64,000 nucleotides of DNA, taken from the NCBI GenBank assembly GCA_902524345.1, contig CABZCX010000001.1:253001-317000 (forward strand). Reading direction: 5' to 3'. This document shows positions 8,589 to 19,003 of the stretch, piece by piece. Origin of the DNA: an uncultured Pelagibacteraceae bacterium (GTDB lineage Bacteria > Pseudomonadota > Alphaproteobacteria > Pelagibacterales > Pelagibacteraceae). The position numbers and the translations under genes were made by a program. The notes below the pieces were generated by a model that saw nothing but the letters and a program-made list of their open reading frames with translations, was not told where the DNA came from and searched no databases. The number at the start of each line of letters is the position of its first letter. The first letter of the stretch is position 1.

Positions 8589-9038
8589 ATGTTAAAGTTA
8601 AGATTATCAAGAGGCGGAACTAAGAAAAGACCCGTTTATAAAGTAGTTGTTGCAGATAGTCGTTTTGCAAGAGATGGTAGATTTATAGAGAAAGTGGGAT
8701 TTTTTAATCCACTATTGCCAAAGGAAAAAAAGGAAAGAATTGGATTAGAAGCAGAACGAATAAAGTATTGGTTGGGTCAAGGTGCACAACCAACAACCAG
8801 AGTAGCAAGGATTTTAGGTGAAAATGAATTAATGCCTATGCCGGCGAATGGAAATAATCCTCAGAAAGCTATTCCAAAAAAAGATCGAAAAAAAGAAGGC
8901 AGTGAGGACGCTAAAAAAGAAGAAGCTCCAAAAGCAGAGGCTCTAAAAGCAGAGGCTAAAAAAGAAGAAGCTCCAAAAGCTGAAGCTAAAAAAGAAGAAG
9001 CTCCAAAAGCTGAAGCTAAAAAAGAGGAAAAGAAATAA
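8589..9038 (+). CDS. rpsP: Ribosomal protein bS16 with a repetitive charged tail
   Basis: Residues 1-80 are a normal bS16 (MLKLRLSRGGTKKRPVYKVV at the start), a 30S assembly protein. The full length is 149 residues, against roughly 80-90 in most bacteria. The extra part after about residue 95 is a low-complexity tail of Lys, Glu, Ala and Pro built from a decapeptide KKEEAPKAEA. The start follows a strong Shine-Dalgarno site. The trmD gene starts 14 bases after the stop; rimM, which usually sits between rpsP and trmD, is missing here. Confidence 0.96.
   Translation: MLKLRLSRGGTKKRPVYKVVVADSRFARDGRFIEKVGFFNPLLPKEKKERIGLEAERIKYWLGQGAQPTTRVARILGENELMPMPANGNNPQKAIPKKDRKKEGSEDAKKEEAPKAEALKAEAKKEEAPKAEAKKEEAPKAEAKKEEKK
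8913..9035 (+). repeat. In-frame 30-base tandem repeat in rpsP
   Basis: Three 30-base units encode the decapeptide KKEEAPKAEA at 8913-8942, 8958-8987 and 8988-9017. They are interrupted by a half unit (LKAEA) at 8943-8957 and followed by a partial unit KKEEKK. The second and third units are identical base for base, which points to recent duplication by slippage or unequal exchange. The repeat keeps the frame and lies wholly in the bS16 tail. Confidence 0.85.
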
Positions 9039-9052
9039 TACAAAGATTATTT

Positions 9053-9739
9053 ATGATGCAAGCTCAAGTATTTACACTTTATCCAGAAGTTTTCCCTGGG
9101 CCTTTAAATAAAGGTATTTACAGTAAAGCAATGGTTAAAAAGTTATGGAGCTTAAAAGTAATTAATATTAGAGACTCTGCTCAGGATAAACATAAAACAG
9201 TTGATGACACCCCTTACGGCGGTGGTACAGGTATGTTAATTAAACCAGATGTCTTGGCGGATTCTATTGATCAAAATGTGAATAAGGGAGATAAAATTTT
9301 TTATCTTTCACCAAAAGGTAAAAGATTTGATCAAAAATTTGCACAAGATTTATCTAAAGAAAAATCATTTTCTTTGATTTGCGGACAGTTTGAGGGTGTT
9401 GATGAAAGAGTTTTGGGTACAAGAAATATTGAAGAGGTGAGCATTGGAGATTATGTATTGTCGGGTGGGGAAACAGCAGCTTTGGTTATTCTAGATAGCG
9501 TTTTAAGACTTTTACCTGGAGTTTTAGGAAATGATAAATCTCCAGCTGATGAAACTTTTGAAAATGGCCTTTTAGAGTATCCGCAGTTCACAAAACCTCA
9601 AATATGGGAAGAAAAAGCAGTGCCAGAAGTGTTATTATCTGGAGATCACAGTAAAATTAAAGACTGGCGTTTATCTCAATCTGAGGCTATAACACGCGAC
9701 CGAAGACCAGATTTGTGGCAAAAATATAAGAAAGATTAA
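9053..9739 (+). CDS. trmD: tRNA (guanine-37-N1) methyltransferase
   Basis: TrmD methylates G37 of tRNAs that read CNN codons and prevents +1 frameshifting. The SPOUT-fold trefoil knot is recognisable in [15 protein letters not shown] and [18 protein letters not shown], and the active-site Asp lies in the C-terminal [19 protein letters not shown] block. The length of 228 residues is normal. Two ATGs in tandem (9053 and 9056) could start it. It sits between rpsP and rplS as in most bacteria, except that rimM is absent. Confidence 0.97.
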   Translation: MMQAQVFTLYPEVFPGPLNKGIYSKAMVKKLWSLKVINIRDSAQDKHKTVDDTPYGGGTGMLIKPDVLADSIDQNVNKGDKIFYLSPKGKRFDQKFAQDLSKEKSFSLICGQFEGVDERVLGTRNIEEVSIGDYVLSGGETAALVILDSVLRLLPGVLGNDKSPADETFENGLLEYPQFTKPQIWEEKAVPEVLLSGDHSKIKDWRLSQSEAITRDRRPDLWQKYKKD

Positions 9740-9755
9740 ATTGATAAATACTGAA

Positions 9756-10331
9756 ATGAAAACAATAGAAGAAATTAACCAAAACAACGTTAAAAAGATA
9801 CTCTCTGAAAAAAAGATACCTGAATTTTTCCCAGGAGATGTTGTAAAGGTTGGAGTAAGAATTACAGAGGGTAAAAAAGAAAGAATTCAGTATTTTGAAG
9901 GAGTATGTATTGCAAAAAAAAGTAGAGACTTAAACTCCTCGTTTACTGTAAGAAAAATATCATTTGGCGAGGGGGTTGAGAGAACATTTCCATTGTTTGG
10001 AACTGTAATTGACTCAATTAAAGTAATTAGATCTGGAAAAGTAAGAAGAGCAAAACTTTACTATTTAAGAGACAGAACTGGGAAGTCAGCAAGAATTGCC
10101 GAAAAAATTAGAAAAAAAATTGGTATCGATGTTGATGTTAAACCAGAAACAGTAACTGAGGAAAATTTAGCTCCAATCACTAAAGAAAATACTTCAGAAA
10201 TTAAAAAAGAGGCCGAGCCAGCGGTTGAGCCAAAAAAAGACGAAACTTCAAAAAATGAAGTTAAAAAAGATGCCCCTAAGGCCGAAACTATTACAGAAAA
10301 AAAGCTTGAAAACTTACAAGAAAAAAAATAA
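9756..10331 (+). CDS. rplS: Ribosomal protein bL19 with a long charged tail
   Basis: The first 120 residues or so are a standard bL19 of the 50S subunit ([52 protein letters not shown]). I prefer ATG 9756; an in-frame TTG at 9741, just after the trmD stop, would add five residues. After about residue 125 the protein carries a Lys/Glu/Pro/Ala/Thr-rich tail of some 65 residues not found in most bL19 proteins. It resembles the bS16 tail in composition but is not a clean repeat. The leuC gene follows after 11 bases. Confidence 0.95.
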   Translation: MKTIEEINQNNVKKILSEKKIPEFFPGDVVKVGVRITEGKKERIQYFEGVCIAKKSRDLNSSFTVRKISFGEGVERTFPLFGTVIDSIKVIRSGKVRRAKLYYLRDRTGKSARIAEKIRKKIGIDVDVKPETVTEENLAPITKENTSEIKKEAEPAVEPKKDETSKNEVKKDAPKAETITEKKLENLQEKK

Positions 10332-10342
10332 TTTTTTTCTCA

Positions 10343-11746
10343 ATGCCTAATACTCTTTACGATAAAATTTGGAATGACCATTTAGTTCATCAACAAGACG
10401 ATGGAACAGCATTATTATTTGTTGATCGACATTTGGTCCATGAGGTTACTAGTCCACAAGCTTTTGAAGGACTTAGAAATACTCAAAGAAAAGTCAGGCA
10501 CCCAAAATTAACTTTAGCTGTAGCAGACCATAATGTGCCAACAACCGATAGATCAAAGGGTATTTCAGATCATGAATCTAAAATTCAGGTAGAGACCTTA
10601 GAGGAAAATTGCAAAGAATTTGGTATTAAACTTTTTGGCATGAATGATAAGCGACAAGGTATTGTTCATGTAACTGGTCCAGAGCAGGGTTTTACGCAAC
10701 CCGGAACGGTTATTGTTTGTGGGGATAGCCATACCGCAACCCATGGAGCATTTGGTGCTTTAGCCTTCGGAATTGGAACTTCAGAGGTAGAACATGTTTT
10801 AGCAACTCAAACACTTGTTCAAAAAAAAGCAAAAAATTTTAGAATAAATGTTAATGGTAAACTTCCAGTAGGTGTCACTTCAAAAGATGTTATTTTACAA
10901 ATAATTGGAAAAATTGGAACCGCAGGTGGCACAGGTTGTGTTGTTGAATATGCAGGTGATTTAATAAGATCGCTAAGCGTTGAACAAAGAATGACGATAT
11001 GCAATATGACAATAGAAGGTGGCGCAAGAGCTGGATTAATAGCACCAGATGAAAAAATATTTAAATATTTAGAAGGAAAACCAATGTCACCAAAAGGTGA
11101 AAAATGGAATAAAGCTTTAGAACATTGGCAAAGTTTAAAAACTGATGATGATGCAAGCTTTGATAAAGAAGTAAGTTTGCAGGCTAACGAAATTTTGCCA
11201 ATGATAACTTGGGGAACTTCGCCTCAAGATGTAATTACGATTGACGGCAAAGTTCCAAATCCAAGTGAAGAAAAAGACGAGGACCGTAAAAATTCCATAG
11301 AGAGATCCTTAAAATATATGGGTCTTAAACCTGATATGTCAGCCAGAGATATCAAAATAGATAAAGTTTTTATAGGTAGTTGCACAAATGGTAGAATTGA
11401 GGATCTAAGAGAAGCAGCAAAGATTTTAAAAGATAAAAAGATAGCTTCCCATGTTCATGCAATGGTAGTTCCAGGATCTGGATTGGTAAAACAACAAGCA
11501 GAACAAGAGGGATTAGATAAAATCTTTGTTAATTCAGGATTTGAATGGAGAGAACCAGGTTGCTCAATGTGTTTAGCCATGAATGCAGACAAGTTGAAAC
11601 CTGAAGAGAGATGTGCCTCTACCTCAAATAGGAATTTTGAAGGAAGACAAGGAAGAGGTGGAAGAACTCATTTAGTTAGTCCTGGAATGGCTGCAGCCGC
11701 TGCAATATCAGGAAGTCTTGATGATGTGAGAAAGTATCAAAATTAA
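10343..11746 (+). CDS. leuC: 3-isopropylmalate dehydratase large subunit
   Basis: LeuC with LeuD isomerises 2- to 3-isopropylmalate in leucine synthesis. The aconitase-type 4Fe-4S ligands are Cys347 in FIGSCTNGR and Cys407 and Cys410 in EPGCSMC. The 467-residue length is typical. The block [20 protein letters not shown] is also diagnostic. leuD starts at the very next base after the stop, and leuB overlaps leuD, so leuCDB form an operon that continues the ffh-rplS run. Confidence 0.97.
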   Translation: MPNTLYDKIWNDHLVHQQDDGTALLFVDRHLVHEVTSPQAFEGLRNTQRKVRHPKLTLAVADHNVPTTDRSKGISDHESKIQVETLEENCKEFGIKLFGMNDKRQGIVHVTGPEQGFTQPGTVIVCGDSHTATHGAFGALAFGIGTSEVEHVLATQTLVQKKAKNFRINVNGKLPVGVTSKDVILQIIGKIGTAGGTGCVVEYAGDLIRSLSVEQRMTICNMTIEGGARAGLIAPDEKIFKYLEGKPMSPKGEKWNKALEHWQSLKTDDDASFDKEVSLQANEILPMITWGTSPQDVITIDGKVPNPSEEKDEDRKNSIERSLKYMGLKPDMSARDIKIDKVFIGSCTNGRIEDLREAAKILKDKKIASHVHAMVVPGSGLVKQQAEQEGLDKIFVNSGFEWREPGCSMCLAMNADKLKPEERCASTSNRNFEGRQGRGGRTHLVSPGMAAAAAISGSLDDVRKYQN

Positions 11747-12352
11747 ATGCAAAAATTTAGCACATTAAGAAGTATCCCAGCTTATTTACCGATAGTAAAT
11801 ATTGATACAGATATGATTATTCCAAAACAATTTCTTAAAACAATTAAGAGAACTGGATTGGGTAAAAATTTATTTTTTGAGATGAGATATGATGATAATG
11901 GTAAAGAAATAAATGATTTCATTTTAAATAAAAATCCATTCAATAATTCAAAAATTTTAATTGCAGGAAAAAATTTTGGCTGTGGCTCATCAAGAGAGCA
12001 CGCGCCATGGGCATTATTAGATTTTGGTATTACTTGTGTTATAAGCTCAAGTTTTGCTGATATTTTTCATAATAATTGTTTTAAGAATGGAATTTTACCA
12101 ATCACACTAGATGATGAAAAAATAAAAGAGTTATCAGAGTATACCAACAGAAAAGAGGAAATTTTTGTGGATCTCAACGAGGAGAAAATTGTTTACGGAA
12201 ACAACGAGGTTAAATTTAAAATTGACCCATTTAAGAAAAAATGTCTTTTAGAGGGATTAGATGACATAGCTTTATCTTTAAAAAAATCTGACAAAATTGA
12301 AAACTTCGAAAAAGATCTAAAAAATAAAAAGCCTTGGATCTTTAATGATTAA
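11747..12352 (+). CDS. leuD: 3-isopropylmalate dehydratase small subunit
   Basis: This is the swivelling small subunit that completes the LeuCD dehydratase. Typical motifs are [16 protein letters not shown] near the N terminus and [17 protein letters not shown] around residues 74-90, where the Ser-Arg pair contacts substrate. The length of 201 residues is normal. It starts directly after leuC with no gap and overlaps leuB by 8 bases, so the three are translated from one message. Confidence 0.97.
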   Translation: MQKFSTLRSIPAYLPIVNIDTDMIIPKQFLKTIKRTGLGKNLFFEMRYDDNGKEINDFILNKNPFNNSKILIAGKNFGCGSSREHAPWALLDFGITCVISSSFADIFHNNCFKNGILPITLDDEKIKELSEYTNRKEEIFVDLNEEKIVYGNNEVKFKIDPFKKKCLLEGLDDIALSLKKSDKIENFEKDLKNKKPWIFND

Positions 12353-13451
12353 AGTTAAAAAAAGAAAAATCCTTTTATTGCCGGGGGATGGGATTGGACC
12401 AGAAGTTATTGGTGAAGTTAAAAAAATAATAAATTGGTTCAATGATAAAAAATCTTTAGATTTTGAAATCGATGAAGATTTAGCAGGAGGTTGTTCTTAT
12501 GATAAACATGGGACACCAATTACTGATGAAGTTTTTTATAAAGCCTTGGAAAGTGAAGCTGTTATGCTTGGTGCAGTTGGAGGACCTAAATGGGATAATG
12601 TTGAATTTTCAAAAAAACCAGAGAGAGCACTTTTGAAATTGAGAAAAGAATTAAAATTATTTGCAAACTTAAGACCCGCTATATGTTTTAAACAATTAGT
12701 TGAAGCATCTACATTAAAACCTGAGATCGTCTCAGGATTAGATATTATGATCGTGAGAGAGTTGACCGGTGGAATTTATTTTGGTGAACCCAGAGGTATT
12801 AAACCAATTGAAAATGGTGAAAGAAAAGGAATAAATACTCACACTTACACAAGTAGTGAAATTACAAGAGTAGCAAGAGTAGCTTTTGATTTAGCAAAAA
12901 AAAGATCAAATAAAGTTACATCTTGTGAGAAATCTAATGTAATGGAGGCTGGACAATTATGGAGAGAGGAGGTTCAAGCACTTCATGAAAAGGAATATAA
13001 GGATGTGGAATTAAGTCATATGCTTGCCGACAATTGTGCAATGCAGTTATTAAGAAATCCGAAACAATTTGATGTCATTGTTACAGATAATCTTTTTGGG
13101 GATATGCTTTCAGATCAAGCTTCAATGTTAACAGGTTCATTAGGATTATTACCTTCAGCTTCATTAGGTGCAAAAAATAAAGATGGAGAAATGAGAGCGA
13201 TGTATGAGCCTATTCATGGGTCTGCACCTGATATAGCAGGGAAAGGTCTAGCAAATCCGATAGCAACAATTTTAAGCTTTGCAATGGCTTTAAGGTACTC
13301 CTTGGATCTTGATAAAGAGGCAGAGGGCTTAGAAAAAGCTGTTCAGGATGTCTTAAATGATGGTTTAAGAACCAAAGATATTCTATCCAAGGGAATGAAA
13401 GAAATATCAACATCTAAAATGGGTGATGCGATCATTTCAAAATTGCAATAA
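12345..13451 (+). CDS. leuB: 3-isopropylmalate dehydrogenase
   Basis: LeuB oxidises and decarboxylates 3-isopropylmalate to 2-ketoisocaproate using NAD+. Recognition is by [11 protein letters not shown] at the N terminus, the substrate-binding [15 protein letters not shown] segment and the cofactor region [18 protein letters not shown]. The length is 368 residues. Its ATG lies inside the end of leuD (8-base overlap). In many alphaproteobacteria asd lies close downstream of leuB; here a three-gene DMSP cassette stands between them. Confidence 0.97.
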   Translation: MIKVKKRKILLLPGDGIGPEVIGEVKKIINWFNDKKSLDFEIDEDLAGGCSYDKHGTPITDEVFYKALESEAVMLGAVGGPKWDNVEFSKKPERALLKLRKELKLFANLRPAICFKQLVEASTLKPEIVSGLDIMIVRELTGGIYFGEPRGIKPIENGERKGINTHTYTSSEITRVARVAFDLAKKRSNKVTSCEKSNVMEAGQLWREEVQALHEKEYKDVELSHMLADNCAMQLLRNPKQFDVIVTDNLFGDMLSDQASMLTGSLGLLPSASLGAKNKDGEMRAMYEPIHGSAPDIAGKGLANPIATILSFAMALRYSLDLDKEAEGLEKAVQDVLNDGLRTKDILSKGMKEISTSKMGDAIISKLQ

Positions 13452-13477
13452 TTAATTAATTATTTTAAACTTTAAAT

Positions 13478-15244
13478 ATGCCAAGCTATATAGCACCAGT
13501 TGATGATATGATGTTTCTTTTTGAGAAATTAAGGGACAATAAGAATTATAATGAACTGGAAAAATATAAAGATGTAAGTCCAGAGCTAGTAAAAGATATT
13601 TTAGAAGAAGCCGCAAAAATCAATCAGAATTTGATTTTGCCACTCGCAAAAGCTGGAGATGAAAATCCTGCAATTCTAGAAAACGGAGTCGTAAGAACTC
13701 CACCAGGATACAAAGAGGCTTATCAAAAATATATTGAGGACGGTTGGACTTCATTATCTTGTGATCCAAAATACGGAGGACAAGGCATGCCTCGAACTGT
13801 TAGTGCATTTTTTGATGAAATGATATCATCTGCAAGTCTAGCATTTAAACTTTACAGCGAATTAACTTTAGGAGCTTACAATTGTATTCATCACCATGCC
13901 ACAGATGAAATAAAAAACAAATACCTTCCTAAAATGGTTGAAGGTAAATGGAGTGGTACAATGTGTTTAACCGAACCAGTCTGTGGAACAGACTTAGGTT
14001 TATTAAAAACAAAGGCGGTAGAACAACCAGACGGAACATATAAAATCACAGGGCAAAAAATATTTATTACCTCTGGTGATCATGATTTAACAGAAAATAT
14101 TATACATTTGGTAATAGCAAGAGCAACAGATTCGCCTAAAGGGACTAAGGGAATAAGCTTATTCTTAGTTCCAAAATTTATTGTAAAAGAAGATGGAACT
14201 GTTGGCTCAAGAAATGGGATTTCTACTGGATCAATAGAAACAAAAATGGGTATTAAGGGTTCAGCTACATGTGTATTAAATTTTGATGAGGCCACAGGAA
14301 TAATGATTGGCCCTAAAAACAAGGGATTGAGTCAAATGTTTACAATGATGAATCTAGAGAGAATCGTTGTAGGTATTCAAGGTTTAGGAATTTCAGAAAT
14401 TGCTTATCAAAATTCTCTTAATTATGCAAAAGAGCGAAAACAAGGAAAAAGCAATAACAATAAGTCTGAAAATGGAAAAGTAGATTCAATTATTGAGCAT
14501 GCTGATATAAGAAAAACTTTGTTGAACATGAAGTCTATAATTGAGGGAGAAAGAGCGTTATGTTTCTGGTTGTCTCAACAAACTGAAGTTAGTTTAAATC
14601 ATGATAATCAAAAGATCAAACAGGAGGCCTTGGATATGGTCTCGTTAATGACACCAGTTGTTAAATCGTTATTTTCTGATTTAGGAATGGAAATAACAAG
14701 TGATGCAATGCAAATATTTGGTGGATACGGTTATACAAAAGATCAAGGCATAGAGCAATTGTATAGAGATAACAGGATTACTCCGATTTATGAAGGAACT
14801 AATTCAGTACAAGCGGCTGATTTAGTTTTTAGAAAACTGTCAAATAAGAATGGAAACATAGTCGATAAATTTATGAATTTAATTAAATCTGAAACTAATT
14901 CAGATGATGAAAAAATGAAGCCGTTTGTTGATACATTAAATTATAATTTAGGAATCTTAAAAAAATTTAGTGATTGGACAATTGATAAAATAAAGACTAA
15001 TAAAGATGATGTCAGTGCAGCCGCCAATGATTATTTGAAGACACTTGGTTATATATCTTTAGCTTTTTCTTGGGTAAAAGTTTTAACTGTAAGTTTTAAA
15101 GATTTCGAGGAAAATAAAAAGTTTCATGAAGATAAAATAAATACTGCAAAATTTTATTTTGAAAAAGTTCTACCGAGAGCTGAACAACATTATAAATCTG
15201 CCATCTCGGGAAGTTCAAATATCATGAATTTTAAATTTAATTAA
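13478..15244 (+). CDS. dmdC: Acyl-CoA dehydrogenase, probable methylmercaptopropionyl-CoA dehydrogenase
   Basis: The 588-residue FAD enzyme has the acyl-CoA dehydrogenase core (MCLTEPVCGTDLG, KIFITSGDHD, FGGYGYTKDQ) and the N- and C-terminal extensions of the DmdC group. The likely catalytic base is Glu439 in IYEGTNSVQ. DmdC forms methylthioacryloyl-CoA from methylmercaptopropionyl-CoA in the DMSP demethylation pathway. The assignment rests mainly on context, because a DmdB-like ligase follows after one base and dmdA comes next. The hydratase DmdD/AcuH is not in the cluster. A general long-chain acyl-CoA dehydrogenase is the alternative. Confidence 0.83.
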   Translation: MPSYIAPVDDMMFLFEKLRDNKNYNELEKYKDVSPELVKDILEEAAKINQNLILPLAKAGDENPAILENGVVRTPPGYKEAYQKYIEDGWTSLSCDPKYGGQGMPRTVSAFFDEMISSASLAFKLYSELTLGAYNCIHHHATDEIKNKYLPKMVEGKWSGTMCLTEPVCGTDLGLLKTKAVEQPDGTYKITGQKIFITSGDHDLTENIIHLVIARATDSPKGTKGISLFLVPKFIVKEDGTVGSRNGISTGSIETKMGIKGSATCVLNFDEATGIMIGPKNKGLSQMFTMMNLERIVVGIQGLGISEIAYQNSLNYAKERKQGKSNNNKSENGKVDSIIEHADIRKTLLNMKSIIEGERALCFWLSQQTEVSLNHDNQKIKQEALDMVSLMTPVVKSLFSDLGMEITSDAMQIFGGYGYTKDQGIEQLYRDNRITPIYEGTNSVQAADLVFRKLSNKNGNIVDKFMNLIKSETNSDDEKMKPFVDTLNYNLGILKKFSDWTIDKIKTNKDDVSAAANDYLKTLGYISLAFSWVKVLTVSFKDFEENKKFHEDKINTAKFYFEKVLPRAEQHYKSAISGSSNIMNFKFN

Positions 15245-15245
15245 A

Positions 15246-16862
15246 ATGAGTCATTACGACACAAATTTAGATAAAAACGAGGCTAATTATATACCCTTAA
15301 CACCCCTAACTTTCTTAAAAAGAGCTAAAGATATATATCCAGCCTATGAGGCAGTTATTTATGAGGATCGTAAATACTCTTGGACTGAAGTCTATAAGCG
15401 TACTGTAAAATTTGCAAGTGCTCTCACTAAAATTGGTGTCAAAAAAGGTGACACTGTCTCATTTTTAGCTTTTAACACTCCAGAAATTTTTGAAGGTCAT
15501 TACTCTGTACCAATGACTGGTGCAGTTTTAAACACAATCAATATTAGATTGGATGCTAAGACTATTGCATACATTTTAAATCATAGCGACGCAAAAGTAT
15601 TAGTCGTTGATAGGCAGCTTCATGGTGAAGTTAAGAAAGCATTGAACACATTAAATAAGAAAATAATCATTATTGATATTGTAGATAAATTTGCCGATCA
15701 ATCAAAGTGTGAAAAAATTGGAGAGTTAGAATATGAAAGTTTTCTAAATACTGGAGATGAAAATTTTGATTGGAAAATGCCCGAGGATGAGTGGCAGGCG
15801 ATTTCATTAAGTTATACATCTGGAACCACTGGAAATCCAAAAGGTGTTGTTTATCATCACAGAGGATCTTATTTGATGTCTACTGGAAGTGCAGTTGCTT
15901 GGAATATGCCAAATAGGTTAAATTTCTTGACTATCGTCCCAATGTTTCATTGCAATGGTTGGGGTTACCCGTGGACCGTGCCTATGTTAAATGGAAGAAC
16001 TATTTGTTTAAGAAACATTGATGTGAAGAAGATATTTGAATTAATAGACAAACACAATATAACTCATTTTGGCGGAGCACCGATTGTATTAAACATGATC
16101 ACTGGCGCACCTGAGTCTGAGAGAAAAAAATTAAAACAAAAAGTCTTTGTTTTAACTGCTGGAGCCCCCCCGCCCAGTATAATATTTAAAAAAATGAAAG
16201 AACTCGGATTTGAAGTTATGCATGTTTATGGATTAACAGAAACTTATGGTCATGTCACTCAATGCGCATGGAATGAATCTTGGAATAAATTTGATGAAGA
16301 AAAACAGAATGAAATTAAAGCAAGGCAGGGAGTTAGATATCCAAACACCGAGGGAATAGCTGTTATGGATCCTAAGACCATGAAAGAAGTACCAAAAGAT
16401 GGAAAAACTATTGGTGAGATTATGATTAAAGGGAATGTTGTGATGAAAGGATATTTTAAAGATAAAGATGCTACCAACAAAGCAATGGATGGAGGATGGT
16501 TTCATTCAGGTGACTTAGCGGTAATGCATTCAGATGGCTATGTAAAAATCCAAGACAGGTCCAAAGATATTATTATTTCAGGCGGTGAAAATATTTCTTC
16601 AATCGAGATAGAAAATACTTTAGCTAAGCATCCTTCAGTGTCCATTGCAGCTGTAGTTGCTAAACCAGATGATAAGTGGGGAGAGGTACCTTGCGCATTT
16701 ATTGAAATGGTTAAGGACAAACCAGTGACTGAAAAAGAACTAATTAGTTTTTGTAAAGAAACTTTAGCAGGGTTTAAGGTCCCAAAACAAGTAGTTTTTT
16801 GCGATTTACCCAAAACATCAACAGGAAAAATTCAAAAATTTGAATTGAGAAAAAAATTTTAG
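15246..16862 (+). CDS. dmdB: Acyl-CoA synthetase, probable methylmercaptopropionate-CoA ligase
   Basis: This 538-residue AMP-forming ligase has the P-loop-like signature SYTSGTTGNPKGVVY, the HVYGLTET block, the hinge region GWFHSGDLAVMHSDGYV and the C-terminal acyl-activation lysine in KTSTGKIQKF. It would activate 3-methylmercaptopropionate with ATP and CoA. It lies between dmdC (1-base gap) and dmdA (8-base gap), matching the DMSP demethylation clusters of SAR11 bacteria. On sequence alone it could be a medium-chain fatty acid ligase, so the name depends on the neighbours. Confidence 0.85.
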   Translation: MSHYDTNLDKNEANYIPLTPLTFLKRAKDIYPAYEAVIYEDRKYSWTEVYKRTVKFASALTKIGVKKGDTVSFLAFNTPEIFEGHYSVPMTGAVLNTINIRLDAKTIAYILNHSDAKVLVVDRQLHGEVKKALNTLNKKIIIIDIVDKFADQSKCEKIGELEYESFLNTGDENFDWKMPEDEWQAISLSYTSGTTGNPKGVVYHHRGSYLMSTGSAVAWNMPNRLNFLTIVPMFHCNGWGYPWTVPMLNGRTICLRNIDVKKIFELIDKHNITHFGGAPIVLNMITGAPESERKKLKQKVFVLTAGAPPPSIIFKKMKELGFEVMHVYGLTETYGHVTQCAWNESWNKFDEEKQNEIKARQGVRYPNTEGIAVMDPKTMKEVPKDGKTIGEIMIKGNVVMKGYFKDKDATNKAMDGGWFHSGDLAVMHSDGYVKIQDRSKDIIISGGENISSIEIENTLAKHPSVSIAAVVAKPDDKWGEVPCAFIEMVKDKPVTEKELISFCKETLAGFKVPKQVVFCDLPKTSTGKIQKFELRKKF

Positions 16863-16870
16863 AAAAATAA

Positions 16871-17980
16871 ATGAAAGGTTTTCCTATAGTAAAATCTAGA
16901 AGAGTAAGAAGTTCGCCTTATACTTCAAGGATTGAAAAGCAAGGTGTAACAGCTTACACAGTATATAACCATATGCTTTTACCCGCAGCATTTGGATCTT
17001 TAGAAGATTCTTGTAATCATCTAAAAAAAAATGTTCAAGTTTGGGATGTTGCCGCAGAAAGACAAGTTGAAATTTCAGGAAAAGACGCCTCAAAACTTGT
17101 TCAATTAATGACCTGTAGAGACTTATCTAAATCAAAAATAGGAAGATGTTATTATTGTCCTTTAATTGATGGTGACGGTAACTTAGTAAATGATCCAGTA
17201 ATTTTAAAATTGGCAGAGGATAGATGGTGGATTTCTATTGCAGATTCAGATGTAATTTTTTTTGCAAAAGGACTAGCTTCTGGAAATAATTTTGATGTAG
17301 AAATATTTGAGCCCAATGTAGATATTTTAGCAATTCAAGGCCCAAAATCTTTTGATTTAATGGAAAAAATTTTTGGTAAAAAAATAAAAGAATTGAAATT
17401 TTTTGGTTTCGATTATTTTGATTTTAAAGGGATAAAACATTTAATTGCTAGGTCGGGATGGTCAAAACAAGGCGGTTTTGAAGTTTATGTAGAAAATACT
17501 AAATCTGGTTTAGATCTTTATGATGAATTGTTTAAAGTAGGAAAAAAATTTGATGTTAAACCAGGATGTCCAAATTTGATTGAGAGAATTGAAAGTGGCT
17601 TACTTTCTTACGGTAATGATTTTGATAATCAAGATAATCCATTTGAATGTGGATTTGAAAAATATGTTCATCTAGATTCTGATGTTAATTTTTTAGGAAA
17701 AGAAAAATTAATCAAAATAAAAAAAGATGGTATCAAAAAAAAATTAATGGGTATTCAATTAGATACTAATAAAATTAATTTAACTAAATCTTTAGATATT
17801 AAAGATGAAAACGGAAATTTTATTGGCGAACTTAGGTCAGCCTGTTATTCACCTCATTTTAAAAAAGTTATAGGTATAGCAATGATAAATGAGCCATATT
17901 GTAAAGCTTCTATGGCTGGAAAGCTGGAAATTGAGGGAAATTCATTTACTGTAAAAGTTTGCGATTTACCTTTCATCTAG
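16871..17980 (+). CDS. dmdA: Dimethylsulfoniopropionate demethylase
   Basis: DmdA moves a methyl group from DMSP to tetrahydrofolate, giving methylmercaptopropionate. The protein is a GcvT-fold enzyme of 369 residues, the length known for Pelagibacter DmdA. It has the family block [13 protein letters not shown] (residues 195-207, including Trp197, Glu204 and Tyr206) and Tyr95 in GRCYYCP, positions I recall as lining the folate and DMSP sites. It lacks the typical glycine-cleavage T-protein context (no gcvH or gcvP nearby). With dmdC and dmdB directly upstream, the demethylation branch through methylmercaptopropionyl-CoA is covered up to the hydratase step. Confidence 0.93.
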   Translation: MKGFPIVKSRRVRSSPYTSRIEKQGVTAYTVYNHMLLPAAFGSLEDSCNHLKKNVQVWDVAAERQVEISGKDASKLVQLMTCRDLSKSKIGRCYYCPLIDGDGNLVNDPVILKLAEDRWWISIADSDVIFFAKGLASGNNFDVEIFEPNVDILAIQGPKSFDLMEKIFGKKIKELKFFGFDYFDFKGIKHLIARSGWSKQGGFEVYVENTKSGLDLYDELFKVGKKFDVKPGCPNLIERIESGLLSYGNDFDNQDNPFECGFEKYVHLDSDVNFLGKEKLIKIKKDGIKKKLMGIQLDTNKINLTKSLDIKDENGNFIGELRSACYSPHFKKVIGIAMINEPYCKASMAGKLEIEGNSFTVKVCDLPFI

Positions 17981-17995
17981 TATAAAACTTAAATC

Positions 17996-19003
17996 ATGAA
18001 TATCGTAATAGTAGGAGCCACAGGAAATGTAGGCAGAAAAACTCTCGAAGTTCTTGAAAAAAAAGAACTGTCTATCGATAACTTATATTTGGTGGCTTCA
18101 TCAAAAAGTGCAGGAAAAAAAATGAATTTTAAAGGTAAAGAATTAGAGGTCTCTGATTTAGAGAGTTTTGATTTTTCAAAAGTTAAAATTGCTTTTTTTG
18201 CAGCTGGAGGAAAAATTTCAGAAAAATTTGCATTAAAAGCTGCAAAAGACTGTATTGTAATTGATAACTCAAGTTTTTTTAGAATGGATCCTGACGTACC
18301 TTTAATAGTTCCTCAAGTAAATCCTAATCATTTAAACGACATAAAAAAAAATATTGTCGCAAATCCAAACTGCTCAACAGCTCAATTGGTAATCGTTTTA
18401 AAGCCTTTACATGACTTATTTAAAATTAAAAGAGTAGTTGTATCTACATATCAATCAGTTTCTGGGGGTGGGAAAGCTCCTATGGATGAATTGATTGAAC
18501 AAACAAAGTTAATCTTACAAGGCAAAAACGTTGTATCAAAAAATTTTACCAAACAGATAGCATTTAATGCAATTCCTCACATTGATGTTTTTTCTGATGA
18601 TGGTTACACGAAAGAAGAACTTAAAATGAGCAATGAAACAAAAAAAATTTTAGATAATAAAATTGATCTAACAGCAACCTGTGTAAGGTTACCAATTACT
18701 GTTTCACATTCAGAATCTGTAAATTTAGAATTTGAAAAACATTTTTCGCTTGAAGAGGTAAGAGGAGCATTAAATAACTTTGAAGGTTGTAAAGTTATTG
18801 ATGAAAGAAAGGATGGCGGATATTCAACACCTTTAGAGGCAGAGGGAAAAGAAGAAACTTTTATTTCAAGAATAAGAATGGATAAATCTATAAAAAATGG
18901 ATTAAATCTTTGGATTGTTTCCGACAACTTATTGAGAGGTGCGGCTTTGAATGCTGTAGAAATAGCTGAAACGTTGATAAAAAATAATTATTATGGAAAA
19001 TAA
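17996..19003 (+). CDS. asd: Aspartate-semialdehyde dehydrogenase
   Basis: Asd reduces aspartyl phosphate to the semialdehyde, feeding lysine/DAP, threonine and methionine synthesis. The Rossmann start VGATGNVGRKTLEVL, the catalytic Cys126 in NPNCSTAQ and the SVSGGGKAPMDEL block are diagnostic. The length of 335 residues is normal. It starts 15 bases after dmdA and overlaps sdhC by 11 bases at its 3' end, an unusual junction between an amino acid gene and a respiratory operon. Confidence 0.97.
   Translation: MNIVIVGATGNVGRKTLEVLEKKELSIDNLYLVASSKSAGKKMNFKGKELEVSDLESFDFSKVKIAFFAAGGKISEKFALKAAKDCIVIDNSSFFRMDPDVPLIVPQVNPNHLNDIKKNIVANPNCSTAQLVIVLKPLHDLFKIKRVVVSTYQSVSGGGKAPMDELIEQTKLILQGKNVVSKNFTKQIAFNAIPHIDVFSDDGYTKEELKMSNETKKILDNKIDLTATCVRLPITVSHSESVNLEFEKHFSLEEVRGALNNFEGCKVIDERKDGGYSTPLEAEGKEETFISRIRMDKSIKNGLNLWIVSDNLLRGAALNAVEIAETLIKNNYYGK

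Noticed and set aside
8913..9035. Tandem repeat as a CRISPR-like array
   Set aside because: Units are back to back and in frame inside rpsP, with no unique spacers and no cas genes.
16871..17980. Glycine cleavage T protein (gcvT)
   Set aside because: The fold is the same, but the length, the [13 protein letters not shown] block and the dmdB/dmdC neighbours indicate DmdA; gcvH and gcvP are not adjacent.
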